From: Salticus scenicus | Lineage: Eukaryota > Arthropoda > Arachnida > Araneae > Salticidae | DNA length: 64,000 bases | Assembly: GCA_963930645.1 (NCBI GenBank) | Contig: OZ005662.1 | Coordinates: 97,076,436-97,140,435, forward strand | Direction: 5' to 3' | Shown: piece by piece, positions 11,766 through 22,746 of the stretch | Numbering within the stretch: the stretch's first letter is position 1 | How the letters are laid out: each line of letters opens with the position of its first letter | Made by a program: the position numbers and the translations under genes | Notes under the pieces: generated by a model | The model's database searches: none | What the model was told of the DNA's origin: nothing | What the model saw: only the letters and a program-made list of their open reading frames with translations

Positions 11766-13933
11766 TAAACAAATATGAATGGACACATGGGCCATATTGT
11801 GTTTTTCAAATTTTTCTCGCTATTGTGCATATGTATATAGATTTTTTTTTTTTGTATTACAATACATTGTATATATTTTCTTATCACATAATTTTACTGA
11901 TACATATATATAAGCAATATATATGTGTATAACACATGCTGTGTTATCTTTTTGATTGCTATAGCTTGCATTTAAAAATATATATATAAAGTTTTTTTTT
12001 TCTGATCAGAATATCTATGGCACTAGCTCATGGCTTTATAATTGCCCATTTTTATAATTGAGCTGAATTTTCGAAAGATCTTGTTTGAGCATTATGCATG
12101 TGATTGCATTTATATATATATGAAAAAAAAATATGTTTTTTAACTATTGCTCAATTATATATGAAGAAAAAGGCCTGTCTACACACTGATGTAGAAATTT
12201 ATTATTATGTCGACATTCATTTTTATTTTTCATTAATAAGTGCACTTTAAAAAAATATAAAAAAAATAAAGACAAAAAAAAAAACCTAGGTACCTTACAA
12301 AAATTAATATAAGAATAAATGACAAAGGGCAAAGAGATTTCATTATGGTTCAACTTTGTAGGGTTAAGTTTGTGATGCTGGTTTGCATATATTGCATGGA
12401 GTGTATATGTTCTTCACTAATATACCTTTATTTTCAGATTAATTACATGAAATGAAACAAAATAAAAGGATAGTGAATAAAATTTTGGGACCAAATGACT
12501 GGAAGACTAAGTATAATTTTAATTTATTGTTTATCTACTAAGCAGATAATAAAATTTTACAATTATAATGATTCATGGTTAAAGAAAAATATTTTGTAAC
12601 CTATTATAACACCCTTTGTATTCGATGTTAACTAAGAATACTCAGGTGTTGTTTTTGTTTTTTTTTCTTGTGAAATGATGGATTCTTATTTTCCAATGGC
12701 TGGCCACCAGAGGTGAATGGATATTTGTCATTTCATAAACATTATAAGTTTTGATTTTTTTATGTAAATATTATTCTTAAATTTTGTTTTGACAAGATAT
12801 AGATAGCTAAAATTTTCTATTGATCTAAAAAAAAAAAAAAATCTTTCTTTTATTTAAAAAAAAAGAAAAAGAAAAGAAGAAGGATATAATTTAATGAAAT
12901 AAAAGGTATTAGTCACAATGCTAATATTATGGATATTTTTTTTTTCCTTTCCAATTATATATTTCGGACAATTAAATTTTGATCAATCTTATGTTATTAA
13001 TATTAACTAATAATAATGGATTTTTAGGTTTTGTTAATCCAGGATAACATTTTATTTTTTTTAGATAATAATGATAATAATTTTACACACTTTAACTATT
13101 TTCATGTTGTATATTGGGAACACTCAGTCAGTTTTTTTTTTTCATTCATCAAGTTAGGAAATTTATTGCAGGAGTGTGATGTCACGGTCATACTCCTTGC
13201 AAATTTTTCAATAGTCACACTTTTTCTTCTTTTACACGAACACATTTTTTTCCTCAGAATGCTTGTGTGGCATAGTCATGCACACATAAAATCAAGCCTC
13301 TTTTGAGTCACACATTTTGCTCGGTATGCTATATTTGGCAGTGGCCTCACAAACCACTTGCTATTTTGGCTGTTTGCTGGGTTCACATTTTTCTTCCCCT
13401 ATCTTGGTGAAATGGCATGAGTGGTGCTCAATTTTAATTACACTTTTTCTAAACTTATTTTTTTAATTACATAAGATTCTATTGTTGACAACACATTTTT
13501 TTTTCCTTTTCAAGAAGAAAATCATTTTTAATTTTTTTCTATATCACAAATTTTTTTTAATACTTCAAATTATTTCATGGGGTATATTTAATATATTGTT
13601 TGACGAGAAAATAGAAATTGTTTGATTTAAACATGATTGACAATAAAAGATTATTTCATTGAAATGCATTTTATGAAACTAATTAATTTACTTTTCAGAA
13701 GAATTGTATTACAATATATCAGCTGTAACAAGATCAAGAAATTATTTGTCAAGACATTCATTTTAAAATTTTTGTGTGAAGAATATATGTACACGCATGT
13801 ATTTCATGACAGTATTTTGCATGTGATTGACAGTATTTGTATACTTTACACACATGATAATGGTTGTTTTGTATATTTTTGGATTATTGTTTTGTATTGT
13901 GGTGGAGAGAGCTTTTTTTTTTTTTCATGGCAA

Positions 13934-13945
13934 CCGGGAGAGATA
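13934..13945 (+). promoter_or_regulatory. Candidate polypurine tract of the LTR element
   Basis: CCGGGAGAGATA directly abuts the 3' LTR. A purine run here primes plus-strand synthesis in LTR elements; this one is short and follows a T run with GGCAACC. Confidence 0.5.
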
Positions 13946-14887
13946 TGTGAGGGAGTTCCTCACATATCCTTTTATTTTACCAAATTTATTCAATTATAAT
14001 TAAAGATCTATTTATTCACAATTAAAAAGTATTAACTTTTATAATCCTTTGTATTTAGGTCAAGCTTATTCCAATTTTAGTAAATTATATATTCAAAATT
14101 AAAATACTTATCATTTTCTAATTTTAAGAACAAATTCAGTATTAAATACATTGATCTCTTTTTAGCTTAATGCAATATATATGTAGGGATCTAAACACAA
14201 TTTAATTTTATTATCCCTTAAAGTAATTATATTTTTATTTCCATTTCACCATGTTTCCCAATAAATCTAATTTATATTTATAGCTGTAAATGTACGTTGG
14301 AAACTTTCCGTTATATCTTTTTATTATTTTATTTTATTTTATATACAGATAATCTATTTAACTGCAGCTATTAATGATCCATTATGCAGACATTATGTCG
14401 CAAGAATTTTCGCAATATTTCTTAATTACTTGCACTGTCTTTTCCAACGGTATTCGTTGGCGAATGTCTTTTATGCCAAAAAGGGTTACCATATTTTTAA
14501 CCGTCACTTCTTTTTAAAAATTTTTCCATTGAATTAACATTAACAACAAAGAAAGATGTATTGGCGCCCTTGGCTTCAAAATGTGGAGATATTTTCCATA
14601 ACCTGGAGCTTTACAAGGATGCTGTGGGATTTGATTCCGGGATAGTTTGATAATAATCGCCGTCTCTTAAAGACGTAATTTTTCTCAATTAAAATTCTCT
14701 CTCTCCTCCACCATCGTTTTATAACGAATTATTTTATGGATGTGAACCTGGATGTGTCCTCTTATGTCATTTTATATTTTTGAATAAATCCTCACGGCTA
14801 ATTACAAATGGACTGGAATTGACATGTATTTTAAAATGACTATTGTTATTGACTTAGTTTTTAGAGGACAGTGGCTTTTATGCTACA
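13946..14887 (+). repeat. 3' LTR (942 bp)
   Basis: Near-identical to 6367-7309. AATAAA at 14783-14788. Followed at once by the duplication ACAGT (14888-14892). By chance or otherwise, the bases before it extend the terminal inverted repeat to GATATGTGAGG / CCTCACATATC. Confidence 0.88.
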
Positions 14888-14892
14888 ACAGT

Positions 14893-15118
14893 CATATTTG
14901 AAATCGTAGTTCCTAAATAATAACAAATCTACCTGCCGTCGATAAATACCCATATTGAAGTACCCGGAAAAGACCTTTCTGCAGGCTGTGGTAACCTGGA
15001 CCCAATACAGTGCGGACAAAAAAGACCTGCCTTAGGCTGCATGTACCCGAAGCAAAGTGTAGGGCGATTTCAATATAGGTTCTTTTATATATATATATAT
15101 ATATATATAATGCAATAT
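14893..15118. other. GC-richer spacer with an internal repeat
   Basis: On the minus strand two related ~35-bp segments, one with CAGCCTAAGGCAGGTCTTTT and one with CAGCCTGCAGAAAGGTCTTT, lie about 60 bp apart, followed by (AT)n at 15088-15109. No recognisable protein. Confidence 0.4.
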
Positions 15119-16000
15119 AAAAAAAAATCTGGAGTGACTCCACTCGACTTTCCGAACATTGAGTAATTAACAGTTTTCTAGATAAAGTAAAGAAAGAGCA
15201 GTTGTTAAACAAACAAAAGAGAGAAAACCATAATAGAGTGTTTGAGTATTTTTCTCCATCTATTACACGTTGTTTTATTTAACGCTACTGAACTTTGAGC
15301 CCATAGATCATAATGACAAAGAAATTTTCGTTGTGTCCCTGTAAAAACCTAAAAATGTTAGATTCACCAAAATGCTTATAGTTAGTGCAACAGTGATTTA
15401 TAATACTCATATAAATTTTCAGCTCAATTCAATAAGGCGTTTAGATGCTATCGTACTTTTAAAAATTTAGTCCCATAGGCCATAATGATAAAGAATTTTT
15501 CTTTGTGTCCCTGTAAAAAAACTATAAGTGCTAGATTCTCCAAAATCTATACAGATTGAGTATTTGTGATCTATAATATGTGTATAAAATTTTTGCTCAA
15601 TTGAATAAGGCGTTTAGATGCTATCGCACTTTTAAGATTTTGCTCCCATAGGCCATAATGATAAAGAATTTTTCTTTGTGTCCCTGTAAAAAAACTATAA
15701 GTGCTAGATTCACCAAAATCTATAGGGTTCGTACTATGGTGACTTACAATATGCGTACCAACTTTCAGGTTAATCGAACGAAGCGTTTAGACGCTAGCGT
15801 GTTCACCCACAGACATACACACATACACACATACACACATACACACATACACACATACACACACACATACATACATCATCGTAAAAATAGTGAAAACGGA
15901 CTCAGGGGACCTCAAAACGTATAGAAACATCAAAATCTCGAATTCGGATTTTTGACATGATTACAATACTTTCCTCACTATAGTGTTCGGAAAGTAATAA
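15119..16000 (-). mobile_element. Two-hairpin element, subfamily F3, copy a
   Basis: End B (left, inverted) holds the 5-bp hairpin GAGTG-GAGT-CACTC next to TCTGG. End A (right) is a hairpin ACTTTCC...GGAAAGTA at 15968-15995. The word TGTTCGGAAAGT occurs at both ends (inverted at 15146-15157, direct near 15983). The body has three ~180-bp tandem units with GCGTTTAGATGCTATCG and TTTGTGTCCCTGTAAAAA, then a (CACATA)n tract at 15812-15868. No coding sequence. Confidence 0.7.
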
Positions 16001-16029
16001 ATAGTAATTCAATTCTATTGAAAAATCAT

Positions 16030-16069
16030 TTAAATATAGTAACCAGCAAAGCGGGCGTAGCCTGTTAGT
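16030..16069 (+). mobile_element. Helitron-like 3' terminus
   Basis: AACCAGCAAAGCGGGCGTAG followed by CCTGTTAGT closely matches the terminus at 34715-34745. It has a GC-rich short stem followed by a TTAG/CTAG end, as expected of a Helitron 3' end. The matching 5' end was not identified; the F3 copy at 15119 may sit within it. Confidence 0.45.
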
Positions 16070-16600
16070 TTAAAATATTTCATTTAACTGGCTATTAACG
16101 TTCCAAGGGTTTACCTAAATAATTTAAAATAAATACGAAATATCTATATATATATTTATAATTTTAGAAAACAATGATTAGAGAACTACACTGAAAGATA
16201 TTTCCATTAAAATTATTATTCGACATCTTGATCAAATATTTTAAGTAGCAATTTCATTACACAAAGGTCAGCCGTAAATACTTGATTTTAGTATTCAGAA
16301 AATCTCAAAATGTGTAATTATTCAAAAGACATGCGCTAAAAATGTAAACTTATTACTATAGTTTATTTACTTTTTATGTATGAGAAATTATATTTCGTGC
16401 CTGAGCAGTTTTCCTTGACAGAGTAAAGTATAAGAAAGGAGTTCCATCAACAGCATTCAAAAAAAAAAAAGTTTCACCTTAACTATTAGTAGCACTTCTA
16501 TAAATTATATACATACCATATTATGTACTTAAATATAATCCTATACATACAGTACAACCTGAAATGCACTTCCAGCAAATTTTAAGTGTAGTCCCACTAC
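16070..16600. other. AT-rich spacer, nothing recognised
   Basis: No open frame or repeat of note. Confidence 0.4.
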
Positions 16601-17345
16601 ATTCGAATTCCTTTGGGTAGCCCAGTAAAGGAATGGTCAATGATTTTCATACCGTATTCTTCAGAAAACATACTTTTATGCTTATAAAAAATATATGTTC
16701 ATTTCATTTTTTTTACTGCAACCTATAGATGAGAAACTGTGCCTACAGAAAATTTCGTCCATAGATGTAGTGTATTTAAAATTTCTTGGATGCCCCTGTA
16801 CACGAACTATTTGCTGGATCTTAACGGAAAGTGTAGTGTAGCATCCCTAATTGATATAGATTCATAATACCGAAATTGGATGGATAGTTGAGTTTTATGT
16901 CGCACTAGGGCTGCACAGATGGGCAATTAGAGACGGTCTGGGACTATAGGTGGTCCGGAGAGATGCCATCACAATTTTTATCCTCCACGGAAGGGATGGC
17001 TCTCCCGCTTCGGTGACCCCCAGAGGTATAATTATCGATGGGAACATGGAGGACATCGCGGCCACGACAGATTTTACGTGCACCAGCCACCATTAGTGTA
17101 CACCACGGTGTTTGACTGACTCGAGTACCGAACCTGCAATCTTTCAATTACGAGGCCGGCGCTCTACCGACTGGGATACCGTGGTCCACCGAGTTTGGAT
17201 TTCATGCAACTATTAGCTCATGAGATATGCTTATAAGAAACGGACACACACACAGAGAGAGAGAGCGACTCACAGACCAACTGCTAAAAACCTGATTTCC
17301 GGATTCAGGAAAATTCAAAAGATGTAATTATAATAAAAGCTCAAT
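16600..17345 (-). mobile_element. Decayed F1 element copy, split by a SINE
   Basis: 16700-16870 and 17205-17330 together match F1 copy b (28270-28640): the TGCCCCTGTACACGAAC block, the AGTGTAGTGTAGCATCC block, then after the SINE GATATGCT and the CACACA/GAGAGA tract. The terminal hairpins are not preserved. Confidence 0.55.
16882..17194 (-). mobile_element. tRNA-derived SINE
   Basis: Read on the minus strand the head carries an A-box-like CCCAGTCGGTAGAGCGCCGG and a B-box-like GCAGGTTCGGTACTC, with CTCGTAA in the anticodon-loop area. The body includes GGTGGCTGGTGCACGTAAAA and ATGTCCTCCATGTTCCC, and the tail region includes AGTGCGACATAAAACTCAA. Duplicated TTGGAT at 16876-16881 and 17195-17200 bounds it. 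It is markedly GC-richer than its surroundings. Open frames on it are SINE sequence, not genes. Confidence 0.8.
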
Positions 17346-18008
17346 TGACCCTAACACAATTATTTCTCTATCATATATATGGCTAGGAGAAATTAATATT
17401 AGCGTAATAGCTTTCTGTCGTTCGTACGAAACTTTAGAAGTATTTTAATATTCACGCTAATATAATTTTTTAGCATTTGCATTCAAAATTTTCAAAATAT
17501 TATAGATAATTAAAGATGATTGAATTGTGAGATAAAAAGGAAGATATGCTTACAAATTTGTAGCCAAGAAATAAAAAGAGTATGAAACATATGCGGAATA
17601 TTACCATATCTACTTATACAGTATCCGCCACTTATTAAAATCACATTCGCCCAAAGTGATTTTATTAAGCGGCTGACTTTTATATCCGGCGAACGTTTCT
17701 GCAAGCAAGAAAAAGGTATTACTTTCCTGAATTTGGAAAGAAATTTCAAAAGCGAACGAGTAATGGAATTAACAAACAATATTAATTAATTTTTGAAAAA
17801 TAATTGATTGGTTGTTCTTTCAATATAAGGAATTAAAGACATCCCAAGTTCCAATGCACTTTTCTTTGAGGAAAATCATCATTACTTTGTCGGAAGGTTA
17901 CACTATTCTTTAAATTTAAAATCCCCATGTTTTAACTTTTTGCTTCTTAGTTATTTCAAAATAATTATTAGAAATTGTCTTTTAATAATTAAAAAAAAAA
18001 AAAAAAAA
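17346..18008. other. AT-rich spacer, nothing recognised
   Basis: A minus-strand open frame at 17510-17779 has no recognisable domain. Poly-A at 17991-18008 leads into the tandem array. Confidence 0.4.
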
Positions 18009-19879
18009 CACTTGCAAGTCAAATCAAATTTGTAGCTCATTACCGCGCTTTGAAGAATACGTTCTTTGTTCTTTGAAATTATTACTCAGACAAGTGATGG
18101 GGCATATTTTATTTGTAATTATGTGCTGCAAGTGTAAAATTTTCGACAAAGAGAAATAACGGGGATTGCTGTATTTTATTTTCTTAAAAAAAAAATAAAT
18201 AAACAAATAAATAAAACACTTACGAGTCAAATCAAATTTGTAACTCATTACCGCACTTTGAAGAATACGTACTTTATTCTTTGAAATTATTACTGAAACA
18301 AGTGATGGGGTATGTTTTATTTGTAATTATGCGCTGCAGGTGTAAAATTTTCGACAAAGAGAGATAACGGGGATTGCTGTATTTTATTTTCTTAAAAAAA
18401 AAAAAAAAAAAAAAAAAACTTGCAAGTCAAATCAAAATTGTAGCTCATTACCGTGCTTTGAAGAATACGTTCTTTGTTCTTTGAAATTATTACTCAGACA
18501 AGAGATGGGGCATATTTTATTTGTAATTATGCGCTGCAAGTGTAAAATTTTCGACAAAGAGAGATAACGGTGATTGCTGTATTTTATTTTCTTAAAAAAA
18601 AAAAAAAACACTTGCGAGTCAAATCATATTTGTAACTCATTACCGCGCTTTGAAGAATACATTTTTTGTTCTTTGAAATTATTACTGAGACAAGTGATGG
18701 CAGGGACGTATCCAGAGGGGCGGCTCTGGGGGCTCGAGTCCCCCCCCCCCCCCTGAAATTGTCTGAGACAATTTTTTTCATGTTCTACTGACCAGAAAAA
18801 AAAATTGTAAGAAAAATGAATTTTTTCTCCACAATATCTTTTTTTTTTTGTTGTTGTTGTTAGTTTGTTTGCTTGTGAAACCTTATTTATTAGCAATTTT
18901 CTGTCTTATAAAGTCCAAATTACCGAAATGCATATTAGCTCTTTGTAAAAAACACTAAAACGAGATCTTTATGGTACTTATTGTTGAACACTGTAATGTG
19001 TCTCCTTTTTCTTGCCAGAAATAGCGTTTTAATTCCATGTTAGACAAAAGATTCGTCATTAATAAAGATCACAATTGCATATGGAACTTTTAGTTTTGTT
19101 AGGTATGCACGTAGTATACCTTCCATAGAGTATAAATTCTAACAAAAAAAAAATAAAAAAATACAGCCAATATAAAGTCTACTTTACAGAAAGACATGTG
19201 ATGAAAGATGGTACTATCTAATCCAACTTAAAGCAAAAAATGCCAGTAATCACATCATAGAGTATAGCATTCAGTATTCATATTTGCAGCGAGGCAGATT
19301 TTCAAACGAATGTCCAGATTCTCAAACCAGACTGAGCTTTGACTGGACCAGACTCTAGTAGGTACATGCAGTCCACAGGTTCTGTCAAACAAATTCCGTA
19401 TCAATTTTCCTTGTTTTCCAAAAGGAAACCGAAGAGTAAAACCCACTTGCGGAAAAAGCCACCACATGTGGCCATGCGTCATCAGCATCGTTGAACTATT
19501 ACACTACTACCGTCATCCGTCGCCATGCACCTATAACTAAATAACATTCGCATAAGGAATCAGAAGGATTACCACAATGAATCTCTTAGGGAGAAAAATC
19601 AATCGCATGTGATTGTATAGCCCCAAGCATTACATCAATTATTGGTCAACACAAAGTCAGAAAAGTATTGTAGCTCCCTGCGCTCGAAAGAAGAAGTAAG
19701 GTATTGTACCTACATTGTTATGAACCACAGCTCGCTACACAGGCAGAGTGAAAGGGAAGAGGGAAAACTTAATATATATATATATATATATAATGTTGGA
19801 TCTAAGTCTCCCTGAGTTCCACAAACCTCTGAAGAGATCTAAGACGGTCCTAAAACGTAAGTGGGTGTGATCTACGATG

Positions 19880-20355
19880 CAAGTAGAATAAGTGGCACTG
19901 CTATCTACTGCCTTGGCAGGCCTTAAAAAACCAACAAGTTATGTAAACATCTGTGTTACGATCGTCACAAAGTAGACATATCTGAGTCTGATGTAGAACA
20001 CGATGATGTACCATCCCTTCACTGTTCAATTTCCGAACGATAATCACTAATGACGTGCATCCACAGTTGAAGATACGCTGTGTCACATGAAACACCTGGT
20101 TGATACACACCCTGGTTACATATAGAAACGCTAGATAGTTCGATGCGCACGCCATGCCAGAAGATTTTCAGCAACTACAATGCGTATAAGCATGGCCCCA
20201 GGGTCTGTAGAAGACACTTCTACCCACGCTAAACAGTAAGCCATATGAGAAGACCTCAATGTGTTCACTAAACCTAGACATATTACATGTCTAGGTTTAG
20301 CGGACGCCAGCACATGGGTCCTTATGTTTCCGGTAATATGATCTAAAGCAAGCAT
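19880..20355 (-). pseudogene. Possible decayed retroelement fragment with zinc-knuckle-like motif
   Basis: Two overlapping minus-strand frames (20131-20355 and 19901-20155). The second contains VHHRVLHQTQICLLCDD and ends FKACQGSR, which resembles the Cys/His zinc-binding segment found after the reverse transcriptase in several non-LTR elements (C-x2-C, then acidic, then H/C). There is no intact RT. Weak assignment; it may be part of the hAT element's own unknown sequence. Confidence 0.25.
20268..20300. repeat. Perfect 14-bp inverted repeat
   Basis: CTAAACCTAGACAT, loop ATTAC, ATGTCTAGGTTTAG. Lies inside the hAT element; related words (CACTAAAGCTAGACA) appear near 20757-20790. Confidence 0.8.
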
Positions 20356-20794
20356 TATTATCTAATTAGAAAACCACATATATATATTATTTTCTTCTAC
20401 AGACATAACAAGAGAAAAAAGTATTGGATTCGGAAACTTTTAGACTTCCAGTTTTCAATGTATTTACATGTTTTTAGATGCATTGAACACCATTAGACTA
20501 TTTCTGCAAACTTAGATATAATTTTTTTTAATTAGATTTTTGGGTGTATCGCCCAGCAGGTAGCGTAGCTGCACTATATTTCCCTTTTTATGGGAAAGAC
20601 ATATCTCGGCTGTATAAAAATGAAGCTACATCTAAAAAAAAAAAAACGAAAAGTATTTGAAACATGGTTGTTTCGAACATAAATCATGAGCCATACCATT
20701 GAATTAGGACGTCAAGCAGTTTTTGGTATGTTGAATTTGAATTGACTTAACATTGCACTAAAGCTAGACAGACCACTAAAGCTAGACATATCAA

Positions 20795-21040
20795 CGGTCT
20801 AGAATTCATTTCTAGGGTAATCGTACCATCACAATTTAAAACCTCCACGGAGGAGATGTTTCCCCAACTTCAGTATACCTGAGCTATTACATTTACAAAA
20901 TATGGAGGACACAATGGATTTTACATGCACCAGATACCATTAATCTACATGACAGTCTTTGGATGGCTCCAGCTCGATCGCTCAATCCTTCAATTACGAG
21001 CTCGACCCTTTATTAACCGGACTACCGTGAGTGCAGTTTT
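20795..21040 (-). mobile_element. Old copy of the same tRNA-derived SINE
   Basis: Follows the SINE at 16882-17194 in order: ACCATCACAATTTAAAACCT, CCTCCACGG, ATGGAGGACA, TTTTACATGCACCAG, CCATTAAT, TTCAATTACGAG, and ACCGGACTACCGTG at the head. Many substitutions, so clearly older. Confidence 0.65.
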
Positions 21041-21777
21041 TGGGGATTTCCTCCGTTTGTCAGTTGTTTATAACATCACGGATTAAAGAACTCTCTAGCA
21101 GAGACTTGTGCATTTTTAAGGACTACTTCCATCAGTTTTAGGCCAAAGGCACTTTTTAGAATTATTATTATTATTAAATCTCTTCTTGCCATTTCAGATT
21201 TTAGGAATATTAATTCCATCGTTTGCCGCCATGCAGCGTTGTAACTGATCTTATTTATAGCGCATAACCATTTTACTATGCCTAGATACGAATTTTAAGG
21301 AAATAACTTATATTTCTTTTAAAGTTAAAGTGATTTGGGGGGGGGGGGGACAAACTTTAATGCACACGCTCTTGGTGTACATAAGTGCGGGTACACGACC
21401 AACATCTGAATGAAAGTTGGGCACCATCCGAAAAAATTTTCTGGATACGGCCTTGAGTGATGGGGCATGTTTTATTTGTAACTATGTGCTGCAAGTGTAA
21501 AATTTTCGACAAAGAGAGATAACGGGGATTGCTGTGCTTTATTTTCTTAAAGAAAAAAAAATGTTTAGCGTACATAAATGACATATTTTTCTGCTGAGGA
21601 GATATTTTTTAGTTTATTAGCCGGCGATGATAATTTTATTAAGAGACGGTTTTAAAATAGTTTGAAATAATTTGATTCCGGTCCTGGCAATTTTATGATA
21701 TTAAGCGGCTGATTTAATTAACCAGTGAATTTATTAAACGGCGGTGGCTACTGTACACCCGTATATACTTTTCTTTT

Positions 21778-22746
21778 TTTACTTTCTCTTACCCAGAGGT
21801 TCGAGAAAGTGTTGTTTTAGGGTCAAATTTTCGAACGTGAGTTTTTGTTATATTTACACGTTCTGAGGTCCCATGAATACGAAAATCATGTTTTTAGCAA
21901 ATGGTCTGTGTGTCTGTGTGTGTGTCTGCGAATGGTCTGTGTGTCTGTTATCAGCATATCTCAAGAACAAATAGTAGCAGAAATTCCAAGCTCGGTATTC
22001 TAAATGTGTATCATATAGGGATGCTACAGTAAGCGTTTCGTTGATATGAAGCAAATGGTTCGTGTACAGGGACATTCAAAAGTATTCAAATGCATTACGT
22101 CTATGGGGGAAATTGCAGGTAAGTAGAGTTTAACTTTTGTAGACTGCACTAAACCAAATGAAACGAATACATATTTTTTGTAATAGAGATAGTCAACTGG
22201 AAAAAAAATGTTGTGTATGTAGCAGCCTCGCCTCCCCCCCCCCTGGGTCCCCCCTCGAGGGGAGTAAATTTTTATGATGAGTATCTTTCAAAAGAGCTCG
22301 CCAATACTTTTAAAACGAATGGTTGAATCATTTTTTTTTCATTTTTAACCAAAAAAAAAAAAAAATTGATGTAATATTGAGAATAAATTCAACTTTTTAT
22401 TTTTATATTTAGTGTTATACTACTTCTCTAATATGAAAATCGTCTGCATTATTATAAAAGATATTTTTGTAATAAATTATCTTTTAAAAACAGAATTATT
22501 TTTAAATAACCGAATTAAATTCTATATAAATGTAGGTGCATTAATGAAACGGGGGGTTGAGGGGGCGGTAGCCCCCCTCAAACAGAATTAATTATCATGT
22601 AAAACTCTTCCGAAGGCTAATTTGAATTGTTTAACACAGGTTTACATAACAGTACTCGTTATGTTACTTCTTAATCTGCAACCTGTATTTATAGTATTAA
22701 ATTTTAAAGTAAGAGAAAGTCGTGTGAGTGACACACCAGATTATTT
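21778..22746 (+). mobile_element. Two-hairpin element, subfamily F1, copy a
   Basis: End A hairpin ACTTTCTC...GAGAAAGT at 21781-21810. End B at 22709-22742 reads AAGTAAGAGAAAGTCG, then the 5-bp hairpin GTGTG-AGTGA-CACAC, then CAGATT. The body has a (TGTGTCTG)n tract, a block GGTTCGTGTACAGGGACA, C-rich and G-rich tracts at 22236-22262 and 22551-22580, and no open frame of note. Confidence 0.75.

Larger units (their letters stand above)
7310..13945 (+). other. Non-coding interior of the LTR element
   Basis: 7310-8440 is ordinary AT-rich leader-like sequence that contains two related segments (7350-7480 and 7885-8060, sharing TTTCGAAAATATATAAAA). From 8440 to 13930 the plus strand is T-rich with many T and A runs, CACACA/ACATAT words and degenerate repeats; see separate entries. 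Scattered open frames (for example 11573-11932 and 13637-13999, plus) are low-complexity and lack any retroviral-type motif. Confidence 0.7.
6367..14887 (+). mobile_element. Complete young LTR element without coding capacity (LARD-like)
   Basis: Two direct repeats of 943 and 942 bp flank a 6.6-kb interior and the whole is bounded by the 5-bp duplication ACAGT. The LTRs start TGTGAGG and end GCTACA (the TG...CA rule). A purine-rich GGGAGAGATA lies just before the 3' LTR and a TGG-starting candidate primer-binding site lies 6 nt after the 5' LTR, which sets the orientation as plus. Reading the two LTRs through I find one substitution and one 1-bp indel, so the insertion is very recent. Yet the interior has no gag, protease, RT, RNase H or integrase frame: the longest open frames are about 120 codons of low-complexity sequence. 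It therefore fits the large retrotransposon derivative type, moved by proteins of another element. Confidence 0.85.
18701..21455 (+). mobile_element. hAT-type nonautonomous element (2755 bp)
   Basis: Terminal inverted repeats CAGGGACGTATCCAGA and (reverse complement of right end) CAAGGCCGTATCCAGA, flanked by the 8-bp duplication AGTGATGG at 18693-18700 and 21456-21463. Eight-base duplications and CAGGG-type ends are hAT hallmarks. No transposase frame is visible. Inside are an old SINE copy (20795-21040) and GC-richer sequence at 19240-20350. Poly-C at 18740-18753 and poly-G at 21339-21349 lie in subterminal regions. Confidence 0.85.
18009..21560. repeat. ~200-bp tandem array, interrupted by a hAT element
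   Basis: Units start near 18009, 18217, 18418 and 18609 (spacing about 208, 201, 191). Each opens CTTGCAAGTCAAATC or a variant, contains TTACCGCGCTTTGAAGAATA and TTTTCGACAAAGAGA, and ends in a poly-A run of varied length. The fourth unit stops at 18700 and resumes at 21456, the gap being an inserted element. A-runs between units suggest an origin as tandem A-tailed sequence. Confidence 0.8.

Noticed and set aside
6367..14887. Segmental duplication of a 0.94-kb unit
   Set aside because: TG...CA ends, purine tract, candidate PBS and the flanking ACAGT duplication identify the two units as LTRs of one insertion.
15658..15924. 88-codon frame ending in a His/Thr tract
   Set aside because: Falls in F3 body units and the (CACATA)n repeat.
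18009..18700. CRISPR or gene cluster from evenly spaced repeats
   Set aside because: Units of about 200 bp with poly-A linkers; no spacers and no conserved frame.
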